Below, piece after piece: positions 8,393 through 17,214 of a DNA stretch of 64,000 nt (within the stretch, counting starts at the first letter, position 1; the number at the start of each line of letters is the position of its first letter). The DNA is from SZUA-370 sp034003955 (GTDB lineage Bacteria > Spirochaetota > Spirochaetia > Treponematales > UBA12059). The stretch is from positions 1 through 64,000 of the forward strand of contig JAVEXO010000008.1 in NCBI GenBank assembly GCA_034003955.1, given 5' to 3'. A model generated the notes under the pieces. That model saw only the letters and a list, made by a program, of their open reading frames with translations. It ran no database searches and was not told the DNA's origin. The position numbers and the translations under genes are program-made.

Positions 8393-10271
8393 GCGCCCGA
8401 CCCTTGCGCTCGTGCTCTTCTTGACACTAGCGCCGGCCATGACGCTTATGGCTCAATCCCTTGCCGATACCGTGGTCAGAGATGCCGCATTGTGTGGCTC
8501 CCTGACCACAGCCGCTCGTGATGCTCTGAACCTGGGCTATGTCCAAGCGGCCCGTGAACTGCTCGATGAGGCTCTTTCCTTTGTTCCCTCTGATCCGGAC
8601 TCCAATTATCTGCGAGCCTTGCTTGGCCTATCCAATGGTGAGAACCTGGCTGACGCCTCGACACGATTAAAGACGGCTCTCTCAGGTGGAGAGTTCAGGC
8701 TGTACGAGACCGCAGATGCACGATTGCTGTACTCTTCTGTACTCCTGAGGACTGGACGTCCTGCAGAAGCCCTTCGCCTGTTACAAGGACTATCTGTCAG
8801 TGCCGAATCCTTGTACATAGAGTCTGTAGCAGCCTTCAAGCTGGGTGATGCAGCAGGCTCTCGCGCGGCAGTGCTGTCATCGCTTAAGCGATACCCCGTA
8901 GACCCAAGACCCTTGCTATCATGGCTACATGCAGGCAAGCGTAGTATCCGGGAAGCCGAAGATGCCCTGGTAGTAGAGGCTGGATTCCTGGCCTTACAGA
9001 AACTCAAGGAGATAGATCCGGGAATTCTCATTGCCCTGGCTCCGTATGCCGATTCTAGCGAGGCGGCTCGCTTGCTCGTAAGAGAATACAGGGCGATGGG
9101 GCATAGTAGCGCCGCAGCCACCGTTCTTGCCTTGTCTCTGGGTCTCATCAGTGAGGCGCGCGCCACCATGGAGATGGTTTCAGGCTCCTATCTACTCAAT
9201 CTGGAAGCCGTGCATGCCTTGTACTCACAACTAGCCAGCGACGAATCTCGCCAAGGCTTTGTTGACGCCTTCAAAGGCTTTTCTGGACTCATCATCGCCG
9301 ATGCCGACAGAGACGGCAATCCAGAAGAAAGCGTATGGTACGAAGCCGGGGTGCCTCAGCGCTGGCTTTTGGATGACAACCAGGATGGCATCCCTGAGAT
9401 GGAGGCGACCTTCCTCTCAGGTATTCCCGTAGGTTTGAGCGCCGGCTTGGGTTCAGTTAGGTTATCGTTGAAATATGATAGCTGGCCTTATTTGCGTGAG
9501 GCGGGCTTCTCCGATGCTGATGGTCTTAGACGCTACTCTCTAGGTCCTGCCGTGTTATCGTATCCTGCCATCGCCATACACTCTTTGCCTGGTCTCAAGG
9601 GTCCCCCATACTTCATTTCCCGCCATGATGCTTCCTTGCCCACCGAGACTGCGGTATCCAGGCTAGCCTTTGCCGTGCACACATCGGGAAAGGGCAGTTC
9701 TAGTATCGAGCTTCACGATGGAATACCGGAGAGAGCCTGGTGGACCGACGAGTTTGAAAGAATTGGAAAGACAGTTTATAGCGCCGGTGTACCGAGCGAC
9801 GAGCGTATCGATGCCGATGGAGATGGTATATTTGAGGCGCGCCGTGTCTGGCATAGGAACGAGTTCGGTAAACCCGAAGCCTCCTACCTTGAGCTTGACA
9901 TCGATGGAGACGGCATCTACGAATATCGTGAGAGCCTCTCTGCCACCCGGCTTCGTTCCTGGGACTATGATGGCGACGGCTTGGTAGACATGAGCCTGGA
10001 AACGAATACTGACGGATCATTGGTATACCGACATTCAGGAATACAGGGGCTCACGGAGGCTGTCTACCTGGGCGGTTCTCTCGTACGCATGACGGTAGCA
10101 GGCTTGCCAATGCCGCTCTTGAAGGATTCCGGGGGGCTGGTCGTCTGGATTGGCAAAAAACCCTTTGATTTTGGCGCAACGAGGCCAGAGATGGGGCGAT
10201 CTAGCAAAAATGGCGTCATGTATACCGTCTTTGCTATAGAAGGAACCATATACGCTCAGCTGCTTGAATGA
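8382..10271 (+). CDS. Secreted TPR protein with Asp-rich calcium-type repeats
   Basis: A 629-aa exported protein of unknown function. I chose GTG at 8382, which overlaps the ftsH stop and has AAAGGCGA just upstream; it gives a signal peptide PTLALVLFLTLAPAMTLMAQ. Residues ~25-300 form helical TPR-like pairs (LDEALSFVPSDPDSNYLRAL and similar). The second half holds at least five DxDxDG-type loops: DADRDGNPEE, DDNQDGIPE, DADGDGIFE, DIDGDGIYE and DYDGDGLVD. They resemble calcium-binding loops of thrombospondin type 3 or dockerin repeats. Placement after ftsH suggests an envelope role; no enzyme motif is visible. Confidence 0.6.
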   Translation: MRPKRPTLALVLFLTLAPAMTLMAQSLADTVVRDAALCGSLTTAARDALNLGYVQAARELLDEALSFVPSDPDSNYLRALLGLSNGENLADASTRLKTALSGGEFRLYETADARLLYSSVLLRTGRPAEALRLLQGLSVSAESLYIESVAAFKLGDAAGSRAAVLSSLKRYPVDPRPLLSWLHAGKRSIREAEDALVVEAGFLALQKLKEIDPGILIALAPYADSSEAARLLVREYRAMGHSSAAATVLALSLGLISEARATMEMVSGSYLLNLEAVHALYSQLASDESRQGFVDAFKGFSGLIIADADRDGNPEESVWYEAGVPQRWLLDDNQDGIPEMEATFLSGIPVGLSAGLGSVRLSLKYDSWPYLREAGFSDADGLRRYSLGPAVLSYPAIAIHSLPGLKGPPYFISRHDASLPTETAVSRLAFAVHTSGKGSSSIELHDGIPERAWWTDEFERIGKTVYSAGVPSDERIDADGDGIFEARRVWHRNEFGKPEASYLELDIDGDGIYEYRESLSATRLRSWDYDGDGLVDMSLETNTDGSLVYRHSGIQGLTEAVYLGGSLVRMTVAGLPMPLLKDSGGLVVWIGKKPFDFGATRPEMGRSSKNGVMYTVFAIEGTIYAQLLE

Positions 10272-10300
10272 GGCCAGGTTTAGTTTAAGCTTGCCTTGTG

Positions 10301-10340
10301 TTGACTAGCACCGGGTTATACACTGATACCAGTGGGTATC
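10301..10340 (+). promoter_or_regulatory. Overlapping hairpins upstream of cheR
   Basis: In the 118-bp gap before cheR, CACTG-ATAC-CAGTG (10321-10334) and GATACC-AGTG-GGTATC (10325-10340) overlap and cannot form together. A TTGACT at 10301 could be a -35, but a convincing -10 at the right distance is missing. This may be an operator, a terminator remnant without U-tract, or chance. Confidence 0.25.
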
Positions 10341-10389
10341 CTAGCGCCTTGCGTCTCCTCCATACACGTTTTTAAAAAGAGAGGCTGGC

Positions 10390-11238
10390 TTGAACGAAAG
10401 CGATATAAACAGGGTCGGTTCTCATATTTCTGATGCGCGGTTCAAGCGTCTATCAGCATTCATCGAGAAGGAAATTGGCATTAAAATGCCTGATACAAAA
10501 CGAAGCATGATAGAAAGCCGTCTTCAGAAACGCCTAAGGGTGCTTCACATGAAGAGCCTTGATCAGTATATCGATAGCGTCTTTTCAGGAAACGATGTTG
10601 AACTTGTCCACATGATAAATGTGATTACTACAAACAAGACAGATTTCTGGCGCGAACCAGATCACTTTGACCTGCTGGTTTCGAGGCTTCTGCCTACGAT
10701 GAGGCTAGCGCTTGGTGAAAACCACAGCTATTCATTCTGGTCGGCTGGATGCGCAACAGGAGAGGAGCCATACACCCTTGCCATGGTTCTGGAGGAGTAT
10801 GGTGTTTCTAATCCTGGTTTTAATTACAGGATCGTGGCCTCCGATATATCGACGAGCGCCCTCGATGTGGCCTTAAGCGGAGTCTACCAGGCAAGTAAGG
10901 TATTACCAGTCCCTTTGTCATATCGTAAAAAATACCTTTTGCGTAGCCGAGACCCCCAGCGTGATGAAGTACGAGTCAAGAAGGATCTAAGGGATAAGAT
11001 AAGTTTTTTACGGCTCAATTTCATGGATAGTAGTTTCCCATTCGATGGCGTGTTCGATGTCATATTCTGCAGGAACGTTATAATCTATTTTGACCGTCCT
11101 ACCCAGGAGCGCCTTCTGTCTACCATGTGTAGATACCTCCCTTTGGGGGGGCATCTTATTCTAGGGCATTCGGAGACTCTAACGGGGATGAACCTTCCCC
11201 TTCACAGTGTTGCACCTACCGTTTACAAACGCGTATAG
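10390..11238 (+). CDS. cheR: Chemotaxis protein methyltransferase CheR
   Basis: A 282-aa cytosolic enzyme that methylates glutamates of chemoreceptors using S-adenosylmethionine. It has the N-terminal all-alpha domain, the conserved TTNKTDFWREP, the SAM-binding SAGCATGEEPYTLAM, and FCRNVIIYFDR near the end. The start is TTG at 10390 with GAGAGG a few bases upstream; the next in-frame ATG would remove part of the N-terminal domain. cheB follows after 19 bases, forming the adaptation pair. Confidence 0.95.
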   Translation: MNESDINRVGSHISDARFKRLSAFIEKEIGIKMPDTKRSMIESRLQKRLRVLHMKSLDQYIDSVFSGNDVELVHMINVITTNKTDFWREPDHFDLLVSRLLPTMRLALGENHSYSFWSAGCATGEEPYTLAMVLEEYGVSNPGFNYRIVASDISTSALDVALSGVYQASKVLPVPLSYRKKYLLRSRDPQRDEVRVKKDLRDKISFLRLNFMDSSFPFDGVFDVIFCRNVIIYFDRPTQERLLSTMCRYLPLGGHLILGHSETLTGMNLPLHSVAPTVYKRV

Positions 11239-11257
11239 TTGATCCGAAAGGCAGCTC

Positions 11258-12328
11258 ATGGAAAGCATCAAGGTACTGATAGTGGATGACTCGGCGGTTG
11301 TACGGCAGACGCTGAAGGAGCTCCTCGATACTGACCCGGCAATAGAGGTCATAGGCGTGGCCTCTGATCCTCTCTTTGCCTTCAAGAAGCTGGAGTCAGG
11401 CAGACCAGATGTCATCGTCTCTGATATAGAGATGCCACGCATGGATGGTATTACGTTCTTAAAGAAAATCATGGAGACGATGCCCATGCCCGTAGTTATA
11501 TGCTCTAGCATGACCGAGGCCGGATCCGATAACGCCATCAGGGCCATGGAGTACGGAGCCGTAGACATAATCCAGAAACCAAAACTTGGAACCAAGCAGT
11601 TCCTTGAAGAATCCAGGGTAGAGATATGTGATGTTGTAAAGGCGGCTTATGCATCAAAGCGCGGTAGAAGGCCCTCTCCGCTTCCCATGCGGGATATCCA
11701 GCCAAAATTGACCGCAGACGTCATGTTGCCGGCACCCGGCACGAGCCACATCATAGAGACGACTGAAAAAGTCGTCGTCGTCGGAGCCTCGACGGGTGGC
11801 ACCGAGGCTCTGAGGGTATTCCTGGAGGCTCTGCCTGGGGACGCGCCTGGTATGGTCATAGTACAACACATGCCTGAAAACTTTACCGCGGCCTTCGCAC
11901 GGCGGCTCGACAGCCTGTGCAGGGTAAGCGTAAAGGAGGCAGAAGATAACGACACGGTCATTCGAGGGCGAGTGCTTATCGCCCCTGGCAACAAGCACAC
12001 CCTTCTCAAGCGCTCAGGAGCGCGTTACTATGTAGAGGTAAAGGATGGACCGCTGGTATGCAGGCACAGGCCAAGCGTCGATGTGCTATTCAGATCCGCC
12101 GCACGCTATGCGGGAGGCAACGCGGTGGCTGTCATCATGACCGGTATGGGCGATGATGGCTCGCGCGGGATGAAGGAGATGCATGACGCCAAGGCCTGGA
12201 CAATAGCACAGGATGAGGCCAGCTGCGTCGTGTTCGGCATGCCTAACGAGGCCATAAAACTGGGAGCGGTCGATGTCATACTGCCCCTCGGGGACTTAGC
12301 CGGGGCAACGCTCAAGGCTTCACGCTGA
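11258..12328 (+). CDS. cheB: Chemotaxis response regulator/protein-glutamate methylesterase CheB
   Basis: A 356-aa enzyme that removes methyl groups from chemoreceptors. The N-terminal receiver domain has KVLIVDDSAVVRQTL, phospho-acceptor DVIVSDIEMPRMDG and the K of IIQKPK. A linker leads to the methylesterase domain, with the catalytic triad in GASTGGTEAL (Ser), VIVQHMPENF (His) and TGMGDDGSRGM (Asp). Length and order are standard. It is cotranscribed with cheR and cheY. Confidence 0.96.
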   Translation: MESIKVLIVDDSAVVRQTLKELLDTDPAIEVIGVASDPLFAFKKLESGRPDVIVSDIEMPRMDGITFLKKIMETMPMPVVICSSMTEAGSDNAIRAMEYGAVDIIQKPKLGTKQFLEESRVEICDVVKAAYASKRGRRPSPLPMRDIQPKLTADVMLPAPGTSHIIETTEKVVVVGASTGGTEALRVFLEALPGDAPGMVIVQHMPENFTAAFARRLDSLCRVSVKEAEDNDTVIRGRVLIAPGNKHTLLKRSGARYYVEVKDGPLVCRHRPSVDVLFRSAARYAGGNAVAVIMTGMGDDGSRGMKEMHDAKAWTIAQDEASCVVFGMPNEAIKLGAVDVILPLGDLAGATLKASR

Positions 12329-12366
12329 TGCTTTAATAGCAAGAATGTTATCTTCAAGGAGGAACC

Positions 12367-12735
12367 ATGCCAAAGAATATCCTTATAATCGATGATTCAG
12401 CCGCCATACGGCAGAGCATATCCTATATCCTCGGGCAGGAAGGCTATACGACGGTTGAAGCCTGTGACGGCCTGGAAGGCGTAGCCAAGCTGGATGAAGG
12501 CATCGACTTCGAATGCATCATCACCGATGTCAATATGCCAAACATGGACGGCATTGCCTTTATCCGTAAGGCACGGGCCATTGCAAAGTATAAATTTGTA
12601 CCTATCCTTGTTTTGACGACCGAGTCTCAGAGTGGCAAGATGAATGAAGGCAAGGAAGCCGGTGCCACCGGTTGGATAGTCAAGCCATTCAGCGCCGACA
12701 AGCTGCTCGCCGTAGTCAAGAAGGTATCGGAATAG
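12367..12735 (+). CDS. cheY: Chemotaxis response regulator CheY
   Basis: A 122-aa single-domain response regulator. It has the acidic pair in ILIIDDSAAIRQS, phospho-acceptor Asp in CIITDVNMPNMDG, a Thr in VLTTES and the conserved Lys in WIVKPF. In this setting it would carry the signal from CheA to the flagellar switch. AAGGAGGAACC precedes the ATG, a strong ribosome site. It follows cheB by 38 bases. The chemotaxis kinase and coupling genes are not in this window, so its exact partner kinase is inferred. Confidence 0.9.
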   Translation: MPKNILIIDDSAAIRQSISYILGQEGYTTVEACDGLEGVAKLDEGIDFECIITDVNMPNMDGIAFIRKARAIAKYKFVPILVLTTESQSGKMNEGKEAGATGWIVKPFSADKLLAVVKKVSE

Positions 12736-12749
12736 AGAGGCGTGTTACC

Positions 12750-14663
12750 ATGAAGCCCGACAAGGCTGGAGCTCGAATCGTCATCTGTGAAGACGAGCGC
12801 ATCGTAGCACTCGACATCAAGGCATTCCTCCTTCGCAATAATCATGAGGTCATCGGTATATACGCGACAGCCGAGGAACTCCTTATGGATGCCAAGAGTT
12901 TAAGCCCTGATCTTGTCCTCATGGACATACATCTCCAAGGCAAGATGGACGGCATCGAGGCTGCCGACATACTGCTTAAACGCTGGTCAATTCCTGTCAT
13001 TCTGCTTACGGCCTATGCCGATGGGCCAACAATAGAGCGGGCTAATCTTACGCATCCCTTTGCCTACATTCTAAAGCCATACGACGAACGGGAACTCAAG
13101 ACAGCCATATCAATAGGTCTCTATAGGGCGTCTATGGAGCGCCGCCTGCGTCGTAGCGAGGAACGATACCGGGGCTTGTTTGAAGAAGGGCTTGCATCGA
13201 CCATGCTTGTCGATACAGATGGATCAATACTTGAATCAAACAGAGCCTTTGGTAGATTCTCAGGCGGAGCATCCAGTATCCAGGACTTTCTCTACAACAG
13301 CGAAGACGTCGGGGCTCTTTTGTCTGTCATGGCCAGTGGAGAAGTCCTTGCTCCTCGAGAAGTAAGGATACGAACCACGGATAGCCAGGAGTCATGGGCT
13401 CTGCTCAGTGCCGCCCCCATAGAGCTGCCCGACGGGGCATCGGCATATCAGTGTCAGGCGGTAGACGTAACAGAGAGAAAGACACTCATGGAACAGTTGA
13501 TCCATGCTCAGAAGCTGTCTGCCCTTGGCCGCTTTGCCGGTGGAGTAGCCCACGACTTCAATAACGTCTTGACGGCCATCATGGGTTATGCGCGGTTGCT
13601 ACGATCCGACTTCGAGACTGAGGGTAGAAGTCCTGATGAGCTTGATGGCATAGAGCAGGCAGCCAAGAGGGCCGCAGGAATATCAAGGCAACTCTTGATG
13701 TTCTCAAGGCGGGACGAACTACGGCCCAAGGTGTTCAAGCTATCAGATATGGTCAAGGATAATGTCCGTATGCTCAAGCGCATTCTCGGAGATGATGTCA
13801 GTATAGTGACTCGTCCCTTCGAAGGCGATGACTCGGTATTAGCCGATAGGACCAGGATAGAACAAGCGCTTGTAAACCTCGTTTCAAATGCCAAGGATGC
13901 CATGCCCGAAGGGGGCAGGATCATCGTTTTAAGTGGTGTCATGCATGTCGGTTCCGAGATGCCGGGCATCATGGAGTCGGTACCTGCCGGATCCTGGGCA
14001 TTCCTTGAAGTCATTGACCATGGTACGGGTATAGACCCGGATCACCAGTCTAGGATTTTCGACCCATTCTATACGACAAAGGCGCCTGATCAGGGTACTG
14101 GCCTGGGGCTTTCTACGGTGATGGGAATCGTCAGACAGGCGCGTGGCCGCATGACCATGAGCTCCGGTAAGAACGAGGGGACGACAATGCGCTTGCTCTT
14201 CCCCCTGGCTCTGGAACCGGAAAAAGGCGAGACGCACGATGCACCCTTGATAGGCGGTTCAAGCGTAGCTTCCGAACCCTTTGGCCCAGGAAAGAAACGC
14301 AGGGTCCTTCTTGTCGAGAAGGATGATTCGGTCAGAGCCATAGTCGAGGTTTTGCTTGACCGCTCGGGTTTTAGCGTTACTTCTGCCAGTCAGCCAGGCG
14401 AGGCTCTACTCCTCGTAGAGCATGAGTCGAGTGTTCCAGACATACTGGTTGGCGATAATACCATGCGATTGTTAAGTGGACTGGAATTGACGGGGCGTTT
14501 GCGTCTTAGCTATAAGGATCTCCCTGCTCTCCTTCTCCGTGGTCAGGAAGAGGCAGGCAGTCATGAATCTACAGGAAAACCGCCACCAGAAAAGATAGCA
14601 TACCTCGACAAGCCATTCTTTGGAGAAGACCTTATTGCGGCCATCCTGGCACTCCTGGATTGA
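12750..14663 (+). CDS. Hybrid sensor histidine kinase (REC-PAS-HisKA-HATPase-REC)
   Basis: A 637-aa soluble signalling protein. It has an N-terminal receiver (ICEDERIVALD, phospho-acceptor in LVLMDIHLQGKMDG, Lys in ILKPYDERE), a PAS-like segment (~130-245), HisKA with GGVAHDFNNVLTAIMGYARL, and an HATPase with NLVSNAKDAMPEGG, the VIDHGTGI loop and QGTGLGLSTVMGIV. A C-terminal receiver-like domain (RRVLLVEKDDSVRAI to YLDKPFF) keeps the Asp (VGDNTM) and Lys but lacks the usual Thr/Ser (ALLLRGQ). The start is ATG at 12750. No membrane segment, so the input is cytosolic. It directly follows cheY, which suggests cross-talk. Confidence 0.88.
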   Translation: MKPDKAGARIVICEDERIVALDIKAFLLRNNHEVIGIYATAEELLMDAKSLSPDLVLMDIHLQGKMDGIEAADILLKRWSIPVILLTAYADGPTIERANLTHPFAYILKPYDERELKTAISIGLYRASMERRLRRSEERYRGLFEEGLASTMLVDTDGSILESNRAFGRFSGGASSIQDFLYNSEDVGALLSVMASGEVLAPREVRIRTTDSQESWALLSAAPIELPDGASAYQCQAVDVTERKTLMEQLIHAQKLSALGRFAGGVAHDFNNVLTAIMGYARLLRSDFETEGRSPDELDGIEQAAKRAAGISRQLLMFSRRDELRPKVFKLSDMVKDNVRMLKRILGDDVSIVTRPFEGDDSVLADRTRIEQALVNLVSNAKDAMPEGGRIIVLSGVMHVGSEMPGIMESVPAGSWAFLEVIDHGTGIDPDHQSRIFDPFYTTKAPDQGTGLGLSTVMGIVRQARGRMTMSSGKNEGTTMRLLFPLALEPEKGETHDAPLIGGSSVASEPFGPGKKRRVLLVEKDDSVRAIVEVLLDRSGFSVTSASQPGEALLLVEHESSVPDILVGDNTMRLLSGLELTGRLRLSYKDLPALLLRGQEEAGSHESTGKPPPEKIAYLDKPFFGEDLIAAILALLD

Positions 14664-14669
14664 TACGCC

Positions 14670-15380
14670 TTAAGAGAGTATAGAGGCGTACATTCTTGCC
14701 TCTATTTCGGCAGCGGCTCCGCTTGCGTAGGCTCTATCATCCTTTGAAAGATCGAGGTCGAAGACATCCCTCGTCCTGGCAGGCTTCTCTGACAGCGTGA
14801 TTATCTTGTTGCCTAAGTATATGGCCTCCCTTACATCGTGGGTCACCACGATGGCACTACGCCCGTCTGCGGCTCTCAGGTCAAGAAAGAGGTCCATCAC
14901 CGCTATCCTGGTCTTTAGGTCCAGGGCGGAAAACGGCTCGTCGAGCAACAAGACATCTGAAGGGTAGGCGAAGGCTCTGGCCAGGGCCACGCGTCTGCGC
15001 ATGCCACCAGAGAGGGCTCCCATCCTTGCCTTTGCGTTGGCTGATAGTCCCACGGCAGAGAGCGATTGCTCCGCTACGCTTAGGGCCTTGGAATACTCCA
15101 TGCCCTGCCGTAAGACGAAGGCCACATTATCAAGGGCGCTCATCCAGGGGAGGAGCCTGTCTTCCTGGAAAACGTAGCTTGTCTTTCCTTGTTCAAAGCC
15201 AATAACCGTTCCTGTATACGATAGATCAAGCCCGGCCAGGATATTGAGGATGCTCGTCTTGCCGCAACCCGAGGGGCCAAGCACGACGCTAATGCGCCCT
15301 TCTGGAAAGCTCAGGCTCAATTCGTCAAGCACCGTTACGTCGCCAAAGGACTTACTGAGGTTTTTTATTTCGTAGGCCAT
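14670..15380 (-). CDS. NitT/TauT-type ABC transporter ATP-binding protein
   Basis: A 236-aa ATPase of a substrate-binding-protein-dependent importer. It has Walker A GPSGCGKTS, the Q-loop in SYVFQEDRLLPW, signature LSGGMRRRVALARA, Walker B VLLLDEPFSALD and switch VTHDVRE. The set resembles SsuB/TauB/NrtD proteins. I start at the internal ATG at 15380, which follows AGAAGG and begins the conserved MAYEIKNLSKSFG. It overlaps the permease gene by 16 bases. The substrate cannot be told from sequence. Confidence 0.9.
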   Translation of the reverse strand: MAYEIKNLSKSFGDVTVLDELSLSFPEGRISVVLGPSGCGKTSILNILAGLDLSYTGTVIGFEQGKTSYVFQEDRLLPWMSALDNVAFVLRQGMEYSKALSVAEQSLSAVGLSANAKARMGALSGGMRRRVALARAFAYPSDVLLLDEPFSALDLKTRIAVMDLFLDLRAADGRSAIVVTHDVREAIYLGNKIITLSEKPARTRDVFDLDLSKDDRAYASGAAAEIEARMYASILS

Positions 15381-16126
15381 GATAGCCTTCTGGCCAGGAG
15401 ATCGAAGGCCATGTCGCTGAGTGCACACAGCACTACTCCGACCGAGGCCCAGGCGAAGACTTCTGCCGTCTCAAGCATGATGCGGGCATTCTGCATGCCG
15501 GTACCCAGTGCGTTAGCCGGTTGGCTCAAGACCTCTCCAGCTACCACGACCTTCCACGACAGGCCTACGGCGTTCTTGGCAGCCGAGACGACGTGGGGCA
15601 TGGCCGATGGGAGGCGAATGTATAGGGATGCGTCGCGCGGTGAGACGGAGAAGGCTGAAGCCATCTCCAGGAGCCTATGGTCGGCAGAACGAACCCCTGC
15701 GCTGACGTCTGCTGCTACCACTGGAAACGCCATGATGACCGCTGAGAACACAGGCACGACTCCAGAGGGGAACCATATGAGCGCTATCAGTATGACAGCC
15801 AGCACCGGTGTGGCCCGGATTATGGTAAGACCGGGCCCCATGAATGATTCAAAGCGGGGAGAGACGCCGGCTGCAAAACCTGCGGCCACACCAAGCAGCA
15901 TCGATATGCCGAAGGCTGCAAGGCCTCTGAGGATGGTGGCTCCCAGCGAAGAAGCGAACTTGTCGCTGGCTATGACTTCAAAGAGGGTCGTTAATACCCG
16001 CTCGGGTGGAGGCAGTATTATGTCGGTGCCTATGCCTACAGCGGCAAGTTTCCAGACCGCCAGTATGACGGCTACGGCCAGGAAGCCATCGGCTCTAGCG
16101 TGTGATGGTCGCGTACCAGTCTCCAT
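15365..16126 (-). CDS. NitT/TauT-type ABC transporter permease
   Basis: A 253-aa inner-membrane permease with about six hydrophobic segments. The inner-membrane coupling motif (EAA loop) is seen around LLEMASAFSVSPRDASLYIR and LPSAMPHVVSAAKNAVG. It resembles SsuC/TauC proteins. No clear ribosome site marks the start. I chose ATG at 16126; the frame stays open to 16162. It overlaps the end of the binding-protein gene by 32 bases, so translation is coupled. Confidence 0.88.
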   Translation of the reverse strand: METGTRPSHARADGFLAVAVILAVWKLAAVGIGTDIILPPPERVLTTLFEVIASDKFASSLGATILRGLAAFGISMLLGVAAGFAAGVSPRFESFMGPGLTIIRATPVLAVILIALIWFPSGVVPVFSAVIMAFPVVAADVSAGVRSADHRLLEMASAFSVSPRDASLYIRLPSAMPHVVSAAKNAVGLSWKVVVAGEVLSQPANALGTGMQNARIMLETAEVFAWASVGVVLCALSDMAFDLLARRLSWPTK

Positions 16127-17093
16127 CGGGTAGCTTGGATCCAATTGATGCCGGTGACGCATTCAGGAACACACCGAGTAGAGCCTCTATGGCGGGACGA
16201 GAATCCTTTGCATTCACGTATGTAAAAGCGCATGCCGGAATGGCGGCACTTGCTATGGCTGCCTTTAGACCCATGTCATGCTTCTCAACGAGGATGCCTG
16301 CCGATACAGGGTCGGCGAGTACGCCTGCTATAGAGGCCTCGTAGGCCTTGGCCAAGGCAACTACGGCTTCAGGCCTCTCCTCAATGAGGCTAGAACGAAC
16401 GACAAACACGCTCATGGGATAGTCGCTCTGCCCTGTAGCCGCTGTCCAGGCGTCTGACAGGGAGAAGGGTACCCTGGCCGCGGGATTGCCTTTGAGAGCC
16501 ATCGTGGCGAATGGTTCAGGCAGTACGGCAGATTCTATCCTGCCAGCAGACAGGCTCGCGGCTATTTCAGGGTAAGGCATGCTAAAAATCATGTTAAGAT
16601 CGGTATTGGGATTGAGCCCGGCCTTTGGCAGTATCGTTCTCATAAGGAATTCAGGCGTCGCGCCTTGGCCGGCAACATACAGGTCCCGCCCGCGAAGATC
16701 ACCGAGGCTTGTCAGGCTCATATCGCTGCTGACGAGTTTAACCATGCCGTTACCAACGACGGCTACCAGGCGATAGCCTAGACCGGAATTGTATAACTTG
16801 GCGGCCATGTTGACCGGTAGGACGGCGGCGTCTATCTGGCCAGAAAGGAGCCTTGCGGCCATGACGTCTGCCGAGGGTATGGCCTCGAAGGTGGCGCTTG
16901 AGGCCTGGGGAAGCTGGGGGGCCGTCTCAAAGAGACGTATCATGCCTATGCCTGTAGGCCCCTTGAGTGCGCCTACACGGATTGTAATTGGAGCGAGCGT
17001 CTCTGACACCATGGGGGCGTCCTTGTTTCCAAGCGCGAAGAGCGGGATAGCTAGTATCATGGAAGCTAGTATGAATGAAAAAATGCGTTTCAT
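16095..17093 (-). CDS. ABC transporter substrate-binding protein (NMT1/SsuA-like)
   Basis: A 332-aa exported binding protein. The signal peptide is KRIFSFILASMILAIPLFAL, without a lipobox Cys, so it is probably cleaved to a soluble periplasmic protein. The start of the mature part, VGALKGPTGIGMIRLFE, and later VLPEPFATMALK are typical of SsuA/NMT1-like proteins for small organic ligands. The start is ATG at 17093 with AGAGG upstream. It is the first gene of the importer operon, under a promoter at 17130-17158. Ligand unknown. Confidence 0.85.
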   Translation of the reverse strand: MKRIFSFILASMILAIPLFALGNKDAPMVSETLAPITIRVGALKGPTGIGMIRLFETAPQLPQASSATFEAIPSADVMAARLLSGQIDAAVLPVNMAAKLYNSGLGYRLVAVVGNGMVKLVSSDMSLTSLGDLRGRDLYVAGQGATPEFLMRTILPKAGLNPNTDLNMIFSMPYPEIAASLSAGRIESAVLPEPFATMALKGNPAARVPFSLSDAWTAATGQSDYPMSVFVVRSSLIEERPEAVVALAKAYEASIAGVLADPVSAGILVEKHDMGLKAAIASAAIPACAFTYVNAKDSRPAIEALLGVFLNASPASIGSKLPDGDWYATITR

Positions 17094-17129
17094 CTGGGAA
17101 CCTCTTGCATACGATATTTTCTTACACAT

Positions 17130-17158
17130 ATGATAACGAGCCGCGAAGACATGGACAA
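17130..17158 (-). promoter_or_regulatory. Promoter of the ABC importer operon
   Basis: On the minus strand TTGTCC and TATCAT are spaced by exactly 17 bases. The predicted start near 17123 leaves a leader of about 30 nt that includes AGAGG before the binding-protein ATG. Confidence 0.6.
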
Positions 17159-17179
17159 GCCCGATTGAGGCATTGCGCT

Positions 17180-17208
17180 TTCAACGGAGACAGTTTTTCA
17201 ATATAGTA
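17180..17208 (+). promoter_or_regulatory. Promoter of mcsA-mcsB-clpC (leaderless type)
   Basis: TATAGT (17203-17208) lies 17 bases after a weak TTTCAA. The start expected 7 nt after the -10 is 17215, the first base of the mcsA ATG. The only GGAG is 25 bases from that ATG, too far to act as a ribosome site. Confidence 0.45.
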
Positions 17209-17214
17209 TGTAGT

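Noticed and set aside
15411..16133. 240-codon open frame antisense to the ABC permease
   Set aside because: Its composition is that of a shadow of the permease gene, with no ribosome site and no recognisable domain.
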